This document shows, in pieces, positions 1-6,217 of a stretch of 7,645 nt of DNA. The stretch is from Candidatus Zixiibacteriota bacterium (GTDB taxonomy: Bacteria > Zixibacteria > MSB-5A5 > GN15 > FEB-12): the NCBI GenBank assembly GCA_016213305.1, contig JACRAV010000384.1:1-7645 (forward strand). The letters run 5' to 3'. The notes beneath the pieces are model-generated. The model was not told the DNA's origin and did not search any database. It saw nothing but the letters and a program-made list of their open reading frames with translations. Both the position numbers and the translations under genes were made by a program. The stretch's first letter is position 1; each line of letters begins with the position of its first letter.

Positions 1-1
1 C

Positions 2-1774
2 CTTTATGGAAGTCCGGGCGACGCTATTAGCGTACGACAAAGGTATCGCCAGTACAGCCACGAATACGACTCCACTTTCGAGGGGGTTATCCCCGACCTG
101 GAGCGCCGCTACAAGCAGACCGAGTCCGATGGCGTCCGCCAGTGGATCGAAAACTACATGACCGTCTCCTCCTGCCCGACCTGCAAAGGGGCGCGGCTTC
201 GCCCCGAGGCGCTGGCCGTGATTATTGACCGCGAGACGATCGATTCCGTGGTCGATATGTCGATTCGCAAATCGCGCGACTTTTTCAAGAAAATCACTCT
301 CACCAAACGACAACAGACTATCGCCAAACAGATTCTCAAGGAGATCAACGAACGGCTGGGATTCTTGTGCGATGTCGGTCTGGATTATCTGACGCTTGGC
401 CGCGCCGCCGCGACGCTTTCCGGAGGCGAGGCCCAGCGAATCCGGCTGGCCACCCAGATCGGCTCGCGACTGGTAGGGGTGTTGTACATTCTCGATGAAC
501 CCTCGATCGGTCTGCACCAGCGCGATAACCAGAAACTTCTGCGCACGCTGATTGAATTACGCGATATCGGCAACACCGTGCTGGTGGTTGAGCATGACCG
601 GGACACAATTGAACAGGCCGACTATGTGCTCGATCTCGGTCCCGGCGCCGGGATGCACGGCGGACAGATCGTGGCCAGCGGGACGCCCGCCGAGATAAAG
701 GCCAATCGCAAATCGCTGACCGGACAATACCTGTCAGGCACGCGGCGAATTGAAATCCCGCACAAGCGCCGTGCTCCCAATGGTAAGTGGATCAAAGTCC
801 TCGGAGCCACCGGCAACAATCTCAAAAAGGTGGATGCCGAAATTCCGCTCGCCACTTTTGTCGCGGTGACCGGGGTCTCCGGATCGGGGAAATCATCGCT
901 GATCAACGAAACGCTCTATCGCTTTCTGGCGAGGCATTTTTACGGCAGTAGGACCATGCCGCTGGCCCATAAGGGCGTGGAAGGACTTGAACATATCGAC
1001 AAGGTGATTGATATCGACCAGTCCCCGATCGGCCGTACCCCGCGCTCGAACCCGGCGACTTATACCGGAGTGTTCACCCACATCCGCGATCTCTATGCCT
1101 CGCTCCCCGATTCGAAAGCCCGCGCCTTTGGGCCGGGACGGTTCTCGTTCAATGTCAAAGGGGGCCGGTGCGAGGCCTGCGAAGGGGACGGGATCATCAA
1201 AATCGAAATGCACTTCCTCCCCGATGTCTATATCCCCTGCGAGGTCTGCAAGGGGAAGCGGTATAATCGCGAGACCCTCTCGGTCACGTTCAAAGGGAAA
1301 TCGATTGCCGATGTGCTCGACATGACGGTCGAAGAAGCGCTCGGCTTTTTCGAAAACATTCCGCGCATCAAAAAGAAACTGCTGACGCTCAGCAATGTCG
1401 GGCTTGGGTATATCCATCTCGGCCAGCAGGCGACGACTCTATCCGGCGGCGAGGCCCAGCGCGTCAAACTGGCCACCGAACTTTCCAAACAGGCAACCGG
1501 CCGGACGCTGTACATCCTCGATGAACCCACCACCGGCCTTCATTTCGAAGATATCCGCATGCTGTTGGGTGTTTTGAACGAACTAGTCGAGCGGGGGAAT
1601 ACAGTTGTTGTTATCGAGCACAATATGGATGTCATCAAGACGGCGGATTGGATCATCGATATTGGCCCGGAGGGGGGCGACGAAGGCGGCCGTATCATCG
1701 CGACCGGCCCGCCGGAGGAGGTGGCGCAGGTGAAGGGGTCATATACGGGGGAGTATTTGAAGAAAGAGCTGTAG
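2..1774 (+). CDS. uvrA: UvrA excinuclease ABC subunit A, C-terminal 590 residues (5' end outside window)
   Basis: UvrA is the ATP-dependent DNA-damage sensor of nucleotide excision repair; as a dimer it loads UvrB at lesions. The reading frame is open from base 2, and the residues before the first in-window ATG (base 158), such as FEGVIPDLERRY, are typical UvrA, so that ATG is internal and about 350 N-terminal residues are missing. Visible in order (window residue numbers): a CPTCKG zinc-type motif near 58; ABC signature LSGGEAQRIRLA from 139; Walker B LDEPSIGLHQ; H-loop VEHDRD; second Walker A GVSGSGKSS at 291-299; zinc module C390, C393, C413, C416 (CX2C-19-CX2C, as in the family); second signature LSGGEAQRVKLA from 480; Walker B LDEPTTGLH; H-loop IEHNMD. 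All key motifs are intact, with no frameshift. The gene ends 21 bases from the convergent gene's stop codon, with no terminator hairpin between them. uvrA is usually LexA-controlled, but its promoter is not in view. Confidence 0.98.
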   Translation, partial: LYGSPGDAISVRQRYRQYSHEYDSTFEGVIPDLERRYKQTESDGVRQWIENYMTVSSCPTCKGARLRPEALAVIIDRETIDSVVDMSIRKSRDFFKKITLTKRQQTIAKQILKEINERLGFLCDVGLDYLTLGRAAATLSGGEAQRIRLATQIGSRLVGVLYILDEPSIGLHQRDNQKLLRTLIELRDIGNTVLVVEHDRDTIEQADYVLDLGPGAGMHGGQIVASGTPAEIKANRKSLTGQYLSGTRRIEIPHKRRAPNGKWIKVLGATGNNLKKVDAEIPLATFVAVTGVSGSGKSSLINETLYRFLARHFYGSRTMPLAHKGVEGLEHIDKVIDIDQSPIGRTPRSNPATYTGVFTHIRDLYASLPDSKARAFGPGRFSFNVKGGRCEACEGDGIIKIEMHFLPDVYIPCEVCKGKRYNRETLSVTFKGKSIADVLDMTVEEALGFFENIPRIKKKLLTLSNVGLGYIHLGQQATTLSGGEAQRVKLATELSKQATGRTLYILDEPTTGLHFEDIRMLLGVLNELVERGNTVVVIEHNMDVIKTADWIIDIGPEGGDEGGRIIATGPPEEVAQVKGSYTGEYLKKEL

Positions 1775-1795
1775 TGTTGCTGTAGAATGCGCCTA

Positions 1796-3130
1796 TTACA
1801 CTTTCTCCCCGGTCTCCAATCGCTTCTGAGCTTCCTGAATAAGCCACTTTTCATTGATCGGATCAGTTACTCCCAACTTCCGCATAATATCTGCCACACA
1901 GGTTGCCGCAAATTCCGCTGCAAAGTTGACAAACGATGTGGCCAATCCTTCCAGCACGGATATCACTACAGTTCCTACATACTGGTTAGATAGTTGCCTC
2001 ACACGGTTTCCGTAATCATCCCGAGTTACGACGCAAAGCCCATTTGCTGGCTTCACGCGAACTGTAAGTCGGAGTCGTTGAGAACTATCCGGGTCCAGGG
2101 CAACAAAGAGCCTACCCTGAGAGATAACTACTTCCGCCAGAAACTTGACCTGCCAACTTGGCACAAATTCCTTATTCGGCAATGTGCTAGATTCGCGCGT
2201 GAGATTCACCCCAGCAAAGACGCCACGACCATAGTCGAACTTCCAGTAGTCGAAGTGGCGACGAACGAATGTAGAATCATGTACACCAAAGATGCATGCA
2301 TCTCCATACTGGGGCGACACCTCTTTCTTGTGGTGGCCAAGGAAGAATAAGAATGGCCAACCGTTATAGTCCCAGCATGCTCCCGCAAGCGCTTTTTTGC
2401 ACTGTTCGATGTCGACCGGCATATCACCATTGACCCGAGAGCAAGCGCACTCTAAGTATACTGAGTTCGTCTCGATCGGACATCCGAGCCCCTCGGCTTC
2501 CTGATAGAGCTTGTCAAGTTCCGTGCCATGATCGCTCACAGCAGGCATGGACGAGTGAGACAAGTCTCTTGCGGAGCCGAGTACCTCTGCGAAGTGTGAC
2601 ATCAATTTGTGACTGTCGGCGAGCACACAACGCCTAATTAGCTCATTGTAATCAATTGGATCACTAATCTCTTCACATGACTTATTCTTATTGCGAAAGT
2701 ACAGCGCTGCTCTTCGCAACACTGGTCGGCTCTTTGAGTCATGCTTATCCTTGACACACAGATGGGGCATAGCCCCGTGACTGGGTATCTTGATAACAAT
2801 GTAAAGTCGCTGCTCAGTAGCGTCCTCGACTTTAACGATCTCCACATTGATAGATGGGCTGGCAAATTGGTTTAGCGACTGTGCGACGGAAGTCACTTCC
2901 CAACTGTGTAAATGTTCTTCTAACATTCCCGTTCGTCGACTTACGGAGGTCGATTGGCTTTCATCATAACCTACCACAATGTATCCGCCACCCCTGTTCG
3001 CAAATGCAATGATATCCTTTATGAGTTCGTACTTTGTAGATTCATCCCACTGAATGCTACGTTTGAAATCTACGTTGTCACGCTCGTAGTCTTCATAAAC
3101 GAAATTGAGTAGGTCAGACCTTAGAGTCAT
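1796..3130 (-). CDS. AlbA_2 (Schlafen-type) domain protein with an unrecognised C-terminal region
   Basis: The 444-residue protein has an N-terminal domain resembling the AlbA_2 family (also called Schlafen AAA_4 or divergent AAA). Features seen are VDFKRS at 20-25, then LIKDIIAFANRGGG at 36-49 running into IVVGYDE to residue 57, and LRRAALYFR at 138-146. In this family the segment forms a nucleic-acid-binding fold, often attached to variable effector or regulatory domains, some in defence or stress loci. Residues about 190-444 match nothing I recognise. They include five cysteines in 36 residues (217, 228, 230, 244, 252) and an aromatic stretch around WPFLFFLGHHKK. There is no signal peptide or clear membrane helix. 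The ATG at 3130 begins just before the domain; AGGGG lies 13 bases upstream, long for a Shine-Dalgarno site. Base composition differs from the neighbours: 20 G+C in bases 2641-2700 against 45 in 3361-3420 of the next gene. That supports horizontal acquisition (inference). The domain call is fairly sure; the function is unknown. Confidence 0.85.
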   Translation of the reverse strand: MTLRSDLLNFVYEDYERDNVDFKRSIQWDESTKYELIKDIIAFANRGGGYIVVGYDESQSTSVSRRTGMLEEHLHSWEVTSVAQSLNQFASPSINVEIVKVEDATEQRLYIVIKIPSHGAMPHLCVKDKHDSKSRPVLRRAALYFRNKNKSCEEISDPIDYNELIRRCVLADSHKLMSHFAEVLGSARDLSHSSMPAVSDHGTELDKLYQEAEGLGCPIETNSVYLECACSRVNGDMPVDIEQCKKALAGACWDYNGWPFLFFLGHHKKEVSPQYGDACIFGVHDSTFVRRHFDYWKFDYGRGVFAGVNLTRESSTLPNKEFVPSWQVKFLAEVVISQGRLFVALDPDSSQRLRLTVRVKPANGLCVVTRDDYGNRVRQLSNQYVGTVVISVLEGLATSFVNFAAEFAATCVADIMRKLGVTDPINEKWLIQEAQKRLETGEKV

Positions 3131-3170
3131 ACTTTCTGTTCTACCCCTGGTAACCCGTCAACAAGCTGCC

Positions 3171-3200
3171 TTGACCCAAGCGTACGGGGGTCATTACTAT
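3171..3200 (+). promoter_or_regulatory. Possible promoter for the methyltransferase gene
   Basis: TTGACC (3171-3176) is followed after 18 bases by TACTAT (3195-3200), giving a predicted start near 3207 and a leader of about 47 bases before the ATG at 3254. The spacer holds an inverted repeat, TGACCC (3172-3177) and GGGTCA (3188-3193), separated by 10 bases; this is a plausible operator for an unknown dimeric regulator. It overlaps the opposing candidate promoter, so the two could not be occupied by polymerase at once. This is motif evidence only. Confidence 0.3.
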
Positions 3201-3202
3201 AC

Positions 3203-3232
3203 ATTATTGGCTGTAAATCTTGCAAGAGTCAA
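3203..3232 (-). promoter_or_regulatory. Possible promoter for the AlbA_2-domain gene
   Basis: Read on the minus strand, TTGACT (3227-3232) is followed after 18 bases by AATAAT (3203-3208). Transcription would begin near 3196, giving a leader of about 65 bases before the ATG at 3130. The -35 box matches the sigma-70 consensus at five of six positions and the -10 box is moderate. The spacer holds a perfect 10-base palindrome, TCTTGCAAGA (3218-3227). The -10 box lies three bases from that of the opposing candidate promoter. This is motif evidence only. Confidence 0.3.
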
Positions 3233-3253
3233 GAGCCAATCATATCTTTCATT

Positions 3254-4042
3254 ATGCCCTCTCCCTACTCCCTCCCCCAGATATACGACATTGCCTTTGA
3301 TTTCCGCGATGTCAAAGGCGAATGCGACTTTCTCCTGAATGTCGCACAAGAACATCTCGGCCGCCCCGTCCGCTCCGCCCTCGAACTGGCCTGCGGCCCC
3401 GGCTACCATACCCGCGAACTGGCCCGGCGCGGGATTGTCTCCCACGGCCTGGACAACTCCCCCGAGATGGTCGCCTACGCACAACAATTGGTCGCCCGCG
3501 AAAAACTCGACGCCGAAATTATTCGCGGCGATATGCGGGCTTTCGAATCGGTCGAGCCATACGATCTTTGCTATATCCTGATTGCCTCATTTGCCCACCT
3601 GCTCACCAACCGGGATATTCTCGACCATCTGAACGCGGTCGCCGACTGCTTGAACGACAACGGCCTCTATATCATCTCCACCGCCCATCCGCGCGATTTC
3701 TACGGCCCCGATTCCCCCTCCGATCACGACCCCAGCTGGACCACCAGCGGTGACGGCATCACCGTCACCACTCATTGGGGCGGCGCCAATCAGCAGTTCG
3801 ATCCGCTTACCGAAATTGATGATGTCGTCATTTCCTTCACGGTGGAAACCGGCGGCCAGACGACTCGCCACGATTTCCCGGAAAGACTCCGCCGCCTGTC
3901 GTTCCAGACCTTTCAGGCGCTGGTTCAACAGAGCGGCCGGTTTGCGCTGGTCGATATGTACGGTGATTTCGATCGGGATATTAAAATCTCGAATGACCCG
4001 TCTTCTGTCAGATTCATTCCAGTTCTTCAAAAACTCCCGTAG
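3254..4042 (+). CDS. Class I SAM-dependent methyltransferase, substrate unknown
   Basis: The 262-residue, probably cytoplasmic protein should transfer a methyl group from S-adenosylmethionine. The Rossmann-like core shows motif I LELACGPGY at 43-51 (the glycine-rich SAM loop), the acidic residue ending strand 2 in GLDNSPEM (D67), GDMRAF at 92-97, and a motif IV region YDLCYILIASFAHLL from about 101. The N-terminus, YDIAFDFRDVKGECDFLL, resembles small-molecule-type methyltransferases, but the acceptor cannot be told from sequence. The ATG at 3254 is chosen because it sits just before this conserved block. No Shine-Dalgarno sequence precedes it, and the frame stays open further upstream without another good start. 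The gene stands alone: the upstream neighbour is divergent, and downstream lies the hairpin-repeat cluster followed by a convergent gene. Confidence 0.92.
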   Translation: MPSPYSLPQIYDIAFDFRDVKGECDFLLNVAQEHLGRPVRSALELACGPGYHTRELARRGIVSHGLDNSPEMVAYAQQLVAREKLDAEIIRGDMRAFESVEPYDLCYILIASFAHLLTNRDILDHLNAVADCLNDNGLYIISTAHPRDFYGPDSPSDHDPSWTTSGDGITVTTHWGGANQQFDPLTEIDDVVISFTVETGGQTTRHDFPERLRRLSFQTFQALVQQSGRFALVDMYGDFDRDIKISNDPSSVRFIPVLQKLP

Positions 4043-4061
4043 GCGTCTTTGCCCGCCTGTC

Positions 4062-4089
4062 GGCGGACGGGGACGTCCGCCTTGCACAA
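4062..4089 (+). repeat. Hairpin repeat, copy 1 (REP-like)
   Basis: This copy has an 8-base-pair stem GGCGGACG/CGTCCGCC around a GGGA loop, followed by the tail TTGCACAA. With the two preceding bases it forms a 30-base segment (4060-4089) repeated exactly at 4196-4225. The stem start can also pair with CCGCC at 4053-4057 (loop TGTC), giving an alternative fold. Immediately downstream, bases 4087-4106 hold two overlapping short inverted repeats, AGGACA/TGTCCT and ACAAGG/CCTTGT. The repeat and palindrome are seen directly; calling it REP-like is inference. Confidence 0.8.
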
Positions 4090-4124
4090 GGACAGCGCCT
4101 TGTCCTAAAACGGCCGATCATCTG

Positions 4125-4152
4125 TTGTGCTACGCAGACGTCCTCGTCTGCG
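4125..4152 (-). repeat. Hairpin repeat, copy 2 (inverted and diverged)
   Basis: Read on the minus strand, this segment aligns with copies 1 and 3 over 28 bases without gaps at 22 matching positions, including the GCACAA tail. The stem is CGCAGACG/CGTCTGCG with a 4-base loop. Four of the six differences form two compensated stem pairs: G-C becomes C-G at the first pair, and G-C becomes A-T at the fourth. The hairpin is therefore preserved although the sequence has drifted. The stem extends one further pair to nine. Confidence 0.75.
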
Positions 4153-4158
4153 TCTAAG

Positions 4159-4192
4159 GCGGGCCGCAAAGCCATGTCCGGCCCGCTTTGCG
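4159..4192. repeat. Overlapping alternative hairpins between repeat copies 2 and 3
   Basis: Two 8-base-pair stems compete for the same bases. One pairs GCGGGCCG (4159-4166) with CGGCCCGC (4179-4186); the other pairs CGCAAAGC (4165-4172) with GCTTTGCG (4185-4192). Each has a 12-base loop, and they cannot form together. No poly-T tract follows on either strand, so this is not a simple terminator. Confidence 0.6.
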
Positions 4193-4197
4193 ACTTC

Positions 4198-4225
4198 GGC
4201 GGACGGGGACGTCCGCCTTGCACAA
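4198..4225 (+). repeat. Hairpin repeat, copy 3 (identical to copy 1)
   Basis: This is identical to copy 1 through the stem, loop and tail, plus the two preceding bases (4196-4225 equals 4060-4089). The offset between the two copies is 136 bases. Exact identity next to an inverted, drifted copy suggests recent duplication or conversion of the outer copies. Confidence 0.8.
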
Positions 4226-4244
4226 TAACAACGTGCGCAAATAG

Positions 4245-4272
4245 GTCGCGTTGAGCGTAGTCGAAACGCGAC
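4245..4272. repeat. Hairpin with 8-base-pair stem, a different repeat type
   Basis: GTCGCGTT (4245-4252) pairs with AACGCGAC (4265-4272) around a 12-base loop containing GCGTAGTCGA. From memory, the motif around GAGCGTAGTCGAAAC resembles dispersed intergenic repeats seen in various bacterial genomes, but this was not checked. A smaller hairpin, GCCTG/CAGGC with a TTT loop, follows at 4283-4295. The element shares no clear sequence with the three GCACAA-tailed repeats. Confidence 0.5.
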
Positions 4273-4330
4273 ATGCGAACGGGCCTGTTTCAGGCGAAGC
4301 AGTCCCTCCTCCAACTTCTCTCCGCGGCCA

Positions 4331-4366
4331 AACAAAAAGACGCCGCCGCTTTTGCAAGCGGCGGCG
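4331..4366 (-). terminator. Rho-independent terminator of the small exported-protein gene
   Basis: A perfect 11-base-pair stem, CGCCGCCGCTT (4341-4351) with AAGCGGCGGCG (4356-4366), encloses a 4-base loop. Read leftwards it is followed by TCTTTTTGTTT (complement of 4330-4340), the expected U-rich tract. It lies about 60 bases past the stop codon of the leftward gene at 4428. The rightward side has no T tract, so it should act mainly on leftward transcripts. Confidence 0.85.
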
Positions 4367-4427
4367 CACCGTTACCTTGTTGACCACGTGGACAGCAGTC
4401 CCGTCCAGTGAGCGGCCCCGGTCGGTT

Positions 4428-4946
4428 TTAATTCTTGTCGGCCTCCGTCTTTTTGTCAACCGCCAGTTTCAGCTTGGGCAGGCCCACTTCGCGGCGAAGC
4501 AAACCCACATAGTCGCCCAGCAGGCGGTATTTATTGCTCAGCGCGTCGGTGCGCGTAATGGCGTCAACCAGCATCTGCTTCGTGGTCAGCAACGTCTTGA
4601 GTTGTTCCAGGGAATCCTTGAGCGGATTGAGCGAGGAATCGACAACCGGCGATTTGGTCTCCGGCGAAGACAACTGGCTGGAAAGCTTGTGCACCTGCTC
4701 CTGCGAACGACTAATGTCCGCTTTCAGCGACTTGAGCAACTGCTTTTCACATCTGTGGGCCTGACCGTCGTCCCCGCTCAAAATAGCATCGTACCACTGG
4801 TCAACCGCCAGATTGATAGAATCGACCATCGGATTGACCGCTTTGCATTGACTGGAATCCGGTCCGGATTTCGATGTGTCGGCGACAGACAGGGTCGCCA
4901 CGCCCGCCACCAGCGCTATCACCGCGAACCATGATCGACTTTTCAT
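4428..4946 (-). CDS. Small exported helical protein of unknown family
   Basis: The 172-residue protein opens with a clear signal peptide: basic MKSR, a hydrophobic run to about residue 19, and a likely cleavage after SVA (residue 22). The mature part is polar and looks all-helical, with heptad-like leucines around KQLLKSLKADISRSQEQVHKL and DSLEQLKTLL, and a lysine-rich end. There are only two mature cysteines (C34 and C66), which could form a disulfide. There is no lipobox. AAGGGAG sits about 6 bases before the ATG at 4946 and supports this start. The gene has its own terminator just downstream and lies 195 bases past the TPR-protein gene on the same strand. A periplasmic or envelope location is inferred. 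I recognise no family and assign no function. Confidence 0.8.
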   Translation of the reverse strand: MKSRSWFAVIALVAGVATLSVADTSKSGPDSSQCKAVNPMVDSINLAVDQWYDAILSGDDGQAHRCEKQLLKSLKADISRSQEQVHKLSSQLSSPETKSPVVDSSLNPLKDSLEQLKTLLTTKQMLVDAITRTDALSNKYRLLGDYVGLLRREVGLPKLKLAVDKKTEADKN

Positions 4947-5089
4947 GCGTCTCTCCCTTGTGTTCCAGATAACATCCAGAAGAGACTATCTCAAATGGCG
5001 TGCCTCAGTTTCTAATCTGTTGGCTCAAACAAAGTTACATTTTCACCGGCGGCTGAAATCATGATGACGGATGAATTTAATATGGGATT

Positions 5090-5137
5090 ATCCCCCCACA
5101 AAATGGCGGATTCTGCGAACCTGACTCACGGGGGGAT
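5090..5137 (-). other. Inverted repeat just after the TPR-protein gene
   Basis: ATCCCCCC (5090-5097) and GGGGGGAT (5130-5137) can form an 8-base-pair stem enclosing 32 bases, which contain a small imperfect hairpin (GGATTC with GAACC, 5108-5121). It begins five bases past the TPR stop codon. No U-rich tract follows leftwards, so it is a poor intrinsic terminator. It might protect the 3' end of the message or partly reduce read-through. The rest of the 195-base gap (4947-5141) shows nothing firm. Confidence 0.35.
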
Positions 5138-5141
5138 GCGG

Positions 5142-6146
5142 TTACTTCTTCGGGCGGGAGTTGGCCGGCGCGGTTTTCTGCTTGTCATCCTGACGGCTTT
5201 TTTCCATCTCCACCAGTCGGACCATCTGGTATCCCCATGATGAATCGACCTTCATGAGCATCTGGAAAATGCTATCGGCCCGTTCCGGTTGCTCGGTCAA
5301 TGCGCAGGTTGCGCCCAGCGAGGCCCAGGCGGCGTAAAACTGCGAATCGACTGCGATCACCTTCTCAAATTGCGCTCCGGCCGCCACGAATTTTCTCTGT
5401 TGGGCATAGAGCAGACCGAGCGCCTGAAGGCACTCCTTGTACCGCGGATTGCGACCGATCGCCAGCTTGAAATTCTTTTCGGCGTCGTCCATTTTCCCCA
5501 GATGCCTTTTCGCCACGCCCAGAAAATAGTGCAATTCAGGAGCCGATCCGCCGGCGGTTACGCATTGCTCGAAATACACCTCTGCACTGTCATACTTGCG
5601 GTCCGCCGCAAAACAGTTCCCTATTTGAAAAAGCGGAATAGGCAGGTCGGGCGACAGCGTATGTGCTCGCCTGAGGTACGGCAATGCTTTCTGGACACGA
5701 CCTATTGAGAGAAGCTCCTGCCCCAGCCCGAGGGAGTACATCGCGGAGTTGGTATCAATGGCATACGCCGCCTCAAAATATCTGATCGCCTCGGCCGATT
5801 CGCCTGACTGGCTGGTGAATACCGCCAGATTGTAGCACACCTCGGCATCCTTCGGGTTGAAACGATACGCTCTGGTCAGATAGACCCGCGCCTGGGCCGT
5901 ATCTCTCATTGCCGCAAACGATACTCCCAAATTTCTGAGGGCCAGGGCGTTCGTGGAATCCAGTTGCAGAGCCGCCCGAAGTAGCGGAATCGCGGCGGCA
6001 TAATTACTCGTGTTAAGCGATGCGCCCGCTTTGTCCATCAGGGCTTGAAGCGAGTCCTTTTGCTTGAGCGGATCGATCTTTTGAGCGCGCACCAACCCCC
6101 CCGCCGGAACGATCAATATGAAGGTGCAGATGAGTACCCGAATCAT
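5142..6146 (-). CDS. Exported tetratricopeptide-repeat protein (eight TPR units)
   Basis: The 334-residue protein begins with a signal peptide (MIRVLICTFILIVPAGGLVRA, likely cut after residue 21, before Gln), so it should act outside the cytoplasmic membrane. Residues 33-304 divide without any insertion into eight consecutive 34-residue TPR units (33-66, 67-100, 101-134, 135-168, 169-202, 203-236, 237-270, 271-304). Units show TPR positions such as NLG at 6-8, A at 20, F/L at 24 and A at 27, with P or D near 32. A 30-residue basic, lysine-rich tail follows. TPR solenoids are protein-binding scaffolds; the partner is unknown. The start at 6146 is set by the signal peptide, since no clear Shine-Dalgarno site precedes it. 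The gene lies 71 bases downstream of rex on the same strand and could be co-transcribed, but no shared function is shown. Confidence 0.92.
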   Translation of the reverse strand: MIRVLICTFILIVPAGGLVRAQKIDPLKQKDSLQALMDKAGASLNTSNYAAAIPLLRAALQLDSTNALALRNLGVSFAAMRDTAQARVYLTRAYRFNPKDAEVCYNLAVFTSQSGESAEAIRYFEAAYAIDTNSAMYSLGLGQELLSIGRVQKALPYLRRAHTLSPDLPIPLFQIGNCFAADRKYDSAEVYFEQCVTAGGSAPELHYFLGVAKRHLGKMDDAEKNFKLAIGRNPRYKECLQALGLLYAQQRKFVAAGAQFEKVIAVDSQFYAAWASLGATCALTEQPERADSIFQMLMKVDSSWGYQMVRLVEMEKSRQDDKQKTAPANSRPKK

Positions 6147-6217
6147 ATCTATTCTACGCGGTAGGATCGGTTTGGTCTCAGCGCCGCCGAAATTTCTGTC
6201 GTCATGGCCGGCCGGAA

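Larger units (their letters stand above)
4043..4427. other. Gene-free region of clustered hairpins between convergent genes
   Basis: No credible gene lies in these 385 bases. Open frames crossing them read through the repeats and lack start signals or recognisable protein. The stretch holds three GCACAA-tailed hairpins, the alternative-stem element, the GTCGCGTT hairpin, a small GCCTG hairpin and the leftward terminator. Bases 4296-4330 show nothing distinct, and 4367-4427 is a plain leader-to-terminator spacer for the leftward gene. The position between the ends of two convergent genes is typical for REP-like clusters. Confidence 0.7.

Noticed and set aside
893..1417. 174-residue leftward open frame inside uvrA, with other antisense frames over the same gene
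   Set aside because: It is a shadow of the GC-rich uvrA frame. UvrA motifs are continuous on the plus strand and the antisense product shows no domain or start signal.
1775..1795. Bidirectional terminator between the convergent uvrA and AlbA_2-domain genes
   Set aside because: The 21-base gap contains no inverted repeat with a T tract.
1994..2350. 118-residue rightward open frame inside the AlbA_2-domain gene
   Set aside because: The AlbA_2-domain frame on the minus strand is continuous for 444 codons with a conserved domain. This frame has none.
4060..4225. Possible CRISPR array
   Set aside because: There are only two identical copies, spaced 136 bases apart, with an inverted diverged copy between them. 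There is no regular spacer unit and there are no cas genes.
4043..4366. Possible insertion sequence or its remnant
   Set aside because: No transposase fragment is seen in any frame, and the inverted repeats are local hairpins rather than paired ends of an element.
4251..4934. 227-residue rightward open frame opposite the small exported-protein gene
   Set aside because: It starts inside a hairpin repeat and crosses the terminator. The minus-strand gene has a signal peptide, Shine-Dalgarno site and terminator, so it is the real one.
4966..4994. TTGAGA-17-TATCTG as a leftward promoter for the small exported-protein gene
   Set aside because: The -10 box matches at only three of six positions and the predicted start would fall on the Shine-Dalgarno sequence, leaving almost no leader.
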